Source: Dictyophora rubrovolvata (taxonomy: Eukaryota > Basidiomycota > Agaricomycetes > Phallales > Phallaceae). From it: DNA of 64,000 bases. The stretch covers positions 1,488,001 to 1,552,000 of the forward strand of contig CP114123.1 in the NCBI GenBank assembly GCA_029959195.1, read 5' to 3'. Under the pieces are notes generated by a model. That model was not told where the DNA came from, made no database searches, and worked only from the letters and a program-made list of their open reading frames with translations. Numbering within the stretch: position 1 is the first letter of the stretch; each line of letters begins with the position of its first letter. The translations under genes and the position numbers were made by a program. Positions 60,798-64,000 of the stretch are shown here, piece by piece.

Positions 60798-61250
60798 TGT
60801 GTGCCCTGAGTTACCCTAACAGTTGAAATGAATATGCAGAATGTATTGGAAGTCACCTAATTGTCCTAATTTAGTGTTAATCATTTGTACTTTGATGACA
60901 TGATGGCTGAGTTCCTATATAATGACTTTGACATTTTTGATTAAACCTTTTGAAAGTGATAAGCTTTGCATAATGATACAGATTGCACCTGGTTTCAATA
61001 CTAATCTGTGTGGTGGTATGCCAGGGGGTCTTAACATCACAAGGTAGTCAGGAGATGCTTCGACATGATCTATTTGTATCTTGTTGTTTTCTTTGACAGT
61101 ATCAGCACTGTGATAGATGGCTTGAAAAGTATAGTCAGCTACTATCATTAGAAACTACTTAGGCATGAGTACATACCCTCATTACCTGGTAAGCAATTCA
61201 AGGCTATTTCATTGAATTCATTGACATAAAGTGACTCCAAAAACTGATTG

Positions 61251-62615
61251 CATGCATGACACTTTTATGTGTACATGTAAATATCTCATTAAATAAATTA
61301 TTTAAAATCATGAATTTATTTACCAAGATAGATTAGTATATTACCTACATTATTCATTATTAGACCTAAGAGTAAATGTTAGTGGTGTAAAAAATATTTG
61401 TGTCTTTTCAATATGACTCTGTATGATCAGTTTTTTAGCTTATGCCCCAGAATGTATATTTGGCACTCTGAGAGATAAATTATATACCTTTGAAGTGTTG
61501 AGATGGACAAGAAAGTATTAAATTATATCATTCAAATTTTATTCTATCAGATCTGCTATTATTATTTTGTGATGAGACTCTCTATAAACTGTTTTCAAGG
61601 GATCACCTCCAGAGGATGTCATTGTTTATAATGGTTAGGAATAGGGGCCTATAGTTCCCTAGGCCTCAGGAGCATGCAGCCTCTATTAATCTCTAGTTTA
61701 CTAGGGATTTGTAGTAGAGTAGCTTGGTGTGCATCACAGCGTGACACTTACAGTGCTTTGCATTATGTAAGGTGGGCACCTGATTTGTCACTCTTATTGC
61801 ATAATGGTCAAAAGGAAAACTGTAACATCTCATCCAAATCTGCACATTTTTCTTTAATTCTTCATGAGGTATGTCTATAAATTCTCTATCTAATGACTTC
61901 TCATATAATCCAGTCCTTTTCAGGTCCTTATATAATATCAAATTTTGAGATAGAGAAAACCGTGTATAGTTAGAAAACCCATTATTCAGGTATGTATTTT
62001 TTCCTTTTGAAGACATATTCTGACCCATAGATAGTTGTTATCTGTTATGTTGTGTTCCGAGAACACACATACAAGAAATCAGTGTCAATGTTGTCAACAT
62101 CTCCAGCAAGCTGTCATTTACTAAAGATTCACTTTGAACAAGCAAAACACTATAATAGTAATAGACCTGGACATGTCGCTCAGGTCGGTGGAAAGAGTCT
62201 TGAAGGTTTGGAAGGACTTGGGGAGTGTTATCAAGAAACCCAGTCGTCTCGGTCGAGCCACACTCCTGCAGCCACTTCACCAATATATAAGTTCATTTGA
62301 TCTATTGATTCTATGTGACTGAAATCACATAGTTTCTTCTCTCATTACTTGAGCACTCACTGCAACTCTATCTGGATGAACTGGCTGAAGAACTTTATGC
62401 ATAGCATGGAGTCCAAGTAAGTGTGTCATCAATATTGTCAGGGTACACTAGCGCCATCCCCTTATTTTCCTACATTTATCTTCAGTTCTGGTCTATTTTA
62501 TTTATTTCCATATTTCTCGTATTCTATCCCATCTCTTGCGTTTCCCTTTCCTTCCGTATTCCCATTTTCCCTTCAACAGGCACTGAGCACCCATTCTCAT
62601 CAGAGCTATGGCCTA
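61251..62615. other. AT-rich relic sequence without recognisable genes
   Basis: About 1.36 kb. Minus-strand frames at 62028-61693 and 62283-62038 could be decayed transposon coding sequence (for example upstream parts of the helicase element), but I cannot identify any motif in them. Confidence 0.35.
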
Positions 62616-62688
62616 GGTCCCAGCTAAAAGTCTGGGACCGGTGCGTATCTGCACCCAGTCCACGAACTGAAGGCCGCATGTGGCCTTC
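62616..62688. repeat. two short hairpins (ggtcccag stem and gaaggcc stem)
   Basis: Stem 1: ggtcccag (62616-62623) with ctgggacc (62632-62639). Stem 2: gaaggccgca (62669-62678) with tgtggccttc (62679-62688), with one mismatch. They are GC-rich in an otherwise AT-rich stretch. Confidence 0.55.
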
Positions 62689-62717
62689 GCCATTTTTCAT
62701 AGTATATAGTTAGTAGC

Positions 62718-62768
62718 CCTAGAGGAGGGATCCCTAAGTTTGTTCTCTTAGGATCCCCTCCCTCTAGG
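62718..62768. repeat. hairpin repeat, copy 2
   Basis: Left arm cctagaggagggatccctaa and right arm ttaggatcccctccctctag pair with a loop of about 8 nt (gtttgttct). The same sequence family as copy 1 at 60750. A half copy, ctcttaggatcccctctctc, follows at about 62800-62821. Confidence 0.65.
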
Positions 62769-62932
62769 TGAGTTAGTATTATTCCTGGAATATATTTCTC
62801 TTAGGATCCCCTCTCTCTAGTCTGAGTGAGTAGCCCTGACAAATATGGCAGACTATTCAGCGATTGGGATTGCGTTGGAAGAAGGTAAGTGCAAACTATC
62901 TATATCATCATAACTCTAATGTTACTAGCTTT

Positions 62933-63435
62933 TGTCAAGATCCAGATCTGCCGATAAACCCGCTGACCAATATTACTCCGAATTACGACTCTGAAGATTA
63001 TGAAACTTATGTCACATCCATTATGATTATATTTTCTCTGAAGTAATCCATTAAACCCAAATTACCTGAATTAGAATACAATAACTGATTGTATTCCAAA
63101 TCTGCTCATTCCCGTTTTAGTCTTATTGTTTTATTGTAATCTGAATCGTGTTTTATTGTTAAACTGCTTTTATCAGTGCTGACAAACTAGTACATTCCCA
63201 TAGTATAAATAACCCCGAATCATATATCTAGTTCCTCAGTTCTGAAATCAAACTAGTCATCTGACTTGTGGCTATTCTTGTTTGATACTTTCGTCTCTAA
63301 AATCTGACTGCTAAATCTGAACTCACTCCGAACTCTGTCCCGAACCTCTGACTGATATATCTGCTATCCGTGGAGTGTTACGAAGCAAATCACTGAGCAC
63401 GTACAAGTAAGTGGCGCAACACATAAGTTGAAGCC
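62933..63435 (+). mobile_element. LTR-like relic with putative primer-binding region
   Basis: It begins TGTCAAGATCCAGATCT, similar to the start of the element at 58314. It contains a TATA box (tataaata near 63204), and at 63414-63435 has the 22-nt gcgcaacacataagttgaag block, which differs by one base from 59153-59174. No 3' end is seen; the transposase begins soon after, so the relic is truncated. Confidence 0.5.
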
Positions 63436-63539
63436 TGCTCAGTGCACCAATCGTCTGTGACATCGGTCCCACGAGTCTGCCTGAGTTAACCGAAGTCTGG
63501 TATCTTCGGTACCTTCAGGAACTTAACAGCTTTCAAAGG

Positions 63540-64000
63540 CTGCTGATAAAGGCTGCTGATGAACACTGTGAAGAATCATGGACAGCATTCCAATTCACAA
63601 TAGGGGCTGAGCCTCCGGAGAGGCTGGTTTTCACTGATGAAAGCGTGATTGATCTTCGAACAACCTACCATCTAATGGGATGGGCCTATCAAGGAGAACA
63701 GGCTCATATTAGAGCGAAGTTGGTGTGTGGGGATAGGCGTGTACTGTTGGGCCATGCGCATAACTGAACTCAAGGCTCTTTTAGGTACTCTATGCTACCA
63801 GCTCTTTCGCAAGATGGTACCATATACAGTGATATCTGTATTAGGTCATACAACAGTGAGACCTTCCTGGAATACATTGATGGATTGCTCAAGCACATGA
63901 ATCCATATCTGGGGCCACGAAGCATACTTGTATTAGACAACTGTCACATCCACCATGTACCTGGAGTTCATCAAAGATGTGAGACCTGGTAAGCTCCACA
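63540..64000 (+). CDS. Tc1/mariner-like DDE transposase (truncated by the right edge)
   Basis: The translation reads EESWTAFQFTIGAEPPERLV, FTDESVIDLRTTYHLMGWAY, then after a short intron near 63,720-63,785 YSMLPALSQDGTIYSDICIR, FLEYIDGLLKHMNPYLGP and SILVLDNCHIHHVPG. This is the DDE_3 endonuclease pattern: the first catalytic Asp in FTDES and the second in LDNCHIHH. The third acidic residue would lie beyond the window. Stops before 63500 prevent placing the start, and the downstream frame ends near 63992 unless another intron exists. It may be an old copy. The exact intron donor is uncertain (GT options at 63721, 63732 and 63738). Confidence 0.65.

Larger units (their letters stand above)
59986..61250 (-). 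pseudogene. decayed PIF1/Helitron-type helicase, C-terminal part
   Basis: Minus-strand pieces in helicase order, all broken by stops and frameshifts: about 61250-61160 VNEFNEIALNCLPG; 61148-60915 with NKIQIDHVEASPDYLVML then RPPGIPPHRLVLKPGAI, which is the block before the NGTR motif in Helitron and PIF1 helicases. After the interrupting LTR, 60306-59986 has VQFPLYLAYAITFYSCLRL, VVLDIHTNVFTHGQLYMA and ENRSEPIRNIIYKDLLF. The last match motifs V-VI (QFPLRLAYAMTINKSQG..., HGQLYVALSR) with key residues altered (KSQG reads YSCL; LSR reads TSH). So the protein cannot be active. No Rep domain or Helitron ends were found. Sequence further upstream (61250-62300) may hold older fragments. Confidence 0.65.

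Noticed and set aside
62421-62713. Phe/Ser-rich plus-strand frames
   Set aside because: Low-complexity pyrimidine-rich DNA that covers the hairpin cluster; no protein motif.
60750-62821. Ccctaa/ttaggg-like words suggesting a telomere
   Set aside because: They are parts of hairpin arms, not tandem TTAGGG arrays.

Overview
The window looks like nuclear DNA from a basidiomycete fungus, most likely an Agaricomycete. Evidence: genes are broken by many 45-70 nt introns, intergenic gaps are short, and there is a basidiomycete-style Zn2Cys6 regulator, a class I hydrophobin-like protein, a multi-intron P450, and relics of LTR elements, a Helitron-type helicase and a Tc1/mariner-like transposase. All gene models were built by eye from splice sites and protein-family similarity. 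Outer limits are firmer than some inner exon edges.

Left part (1-29.6 kb), mostly conserved housekeeping genes. In order: an AT-hook disordered protein cut by the left edge (-), a cytochrome P450 (+), a large HEAT-repeat AP-1 accessory protein of the HEATR5/LAA1 family (-), a membrane-anchored Cu/Zn superoxide dismutase (+), the NuA4 subunit EAF7 (-), mitochondrial ribosomal protein uL29m (+), the 60S export adaptor NMD3 (+), a Zn2Cys6 transcription factor whose zinc cluster is spread over tiny exons (-), mitochondrial uS12m (-), the SUMO ligase NSE2/MMS21 (+), the Hsp90 co-chaperone CDC37 (+), an AAGAB/p34-type adaptin-binding protein (-), and an F-box/LRR-like gene with an apparent frameshift (-).

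Middle (30.3-57.3 kb): TFIIIC TPR subunit TFC4 (-), V-ATPase proteolipid c' (+), a ZCCHC10-like zinc-knuckle protein with a microexon (-), mitochondrial uL6m (+), a BOR1/SLC4-type borate transporter (-), a carnitine acetyltransferase ending in a peroxisomal AKL signal (-), an ARC1/AIMP1-like tRNA-binding cofactor (-), a secreted hydrophobin-like protein lacking one conserved disulfide pair (-), an Scm3-like acidic nuclear protein (+), the RNA/DNA helicase SEN1 (-), and a single-pass membrane protein (+).

Right part (57.3-64 kb): AT-rich and without host genes. It is a nest of transposon relics: a solo LTR (5-bp target duplication aataa) carrying inside it a second 1.5-kb LTR-type insertion (duplication catgg); a decayed PIF1/Helitron-like helicase on the minus strand split by another solo LTR of the first family (duplication tagag); several hairpin repeats; an LTR/primer-site relic; and a Tc1/mariner-like transposase that runs off the right edge.

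Many genes are arranged as close divergent pairs (66-148 bp between start codons), so shared promoters are likely. No tRNA, rRNA, CRISPR array or operon was seen. I found no wholly new system. The most distinctive points are the 5-nt microexons, three GC-AG introns fixed by protein homology, the membrane-tethered SOD, the hydrophobin-like protein missing a coherent cysteine pair, and the nested LTR stratigraphy.
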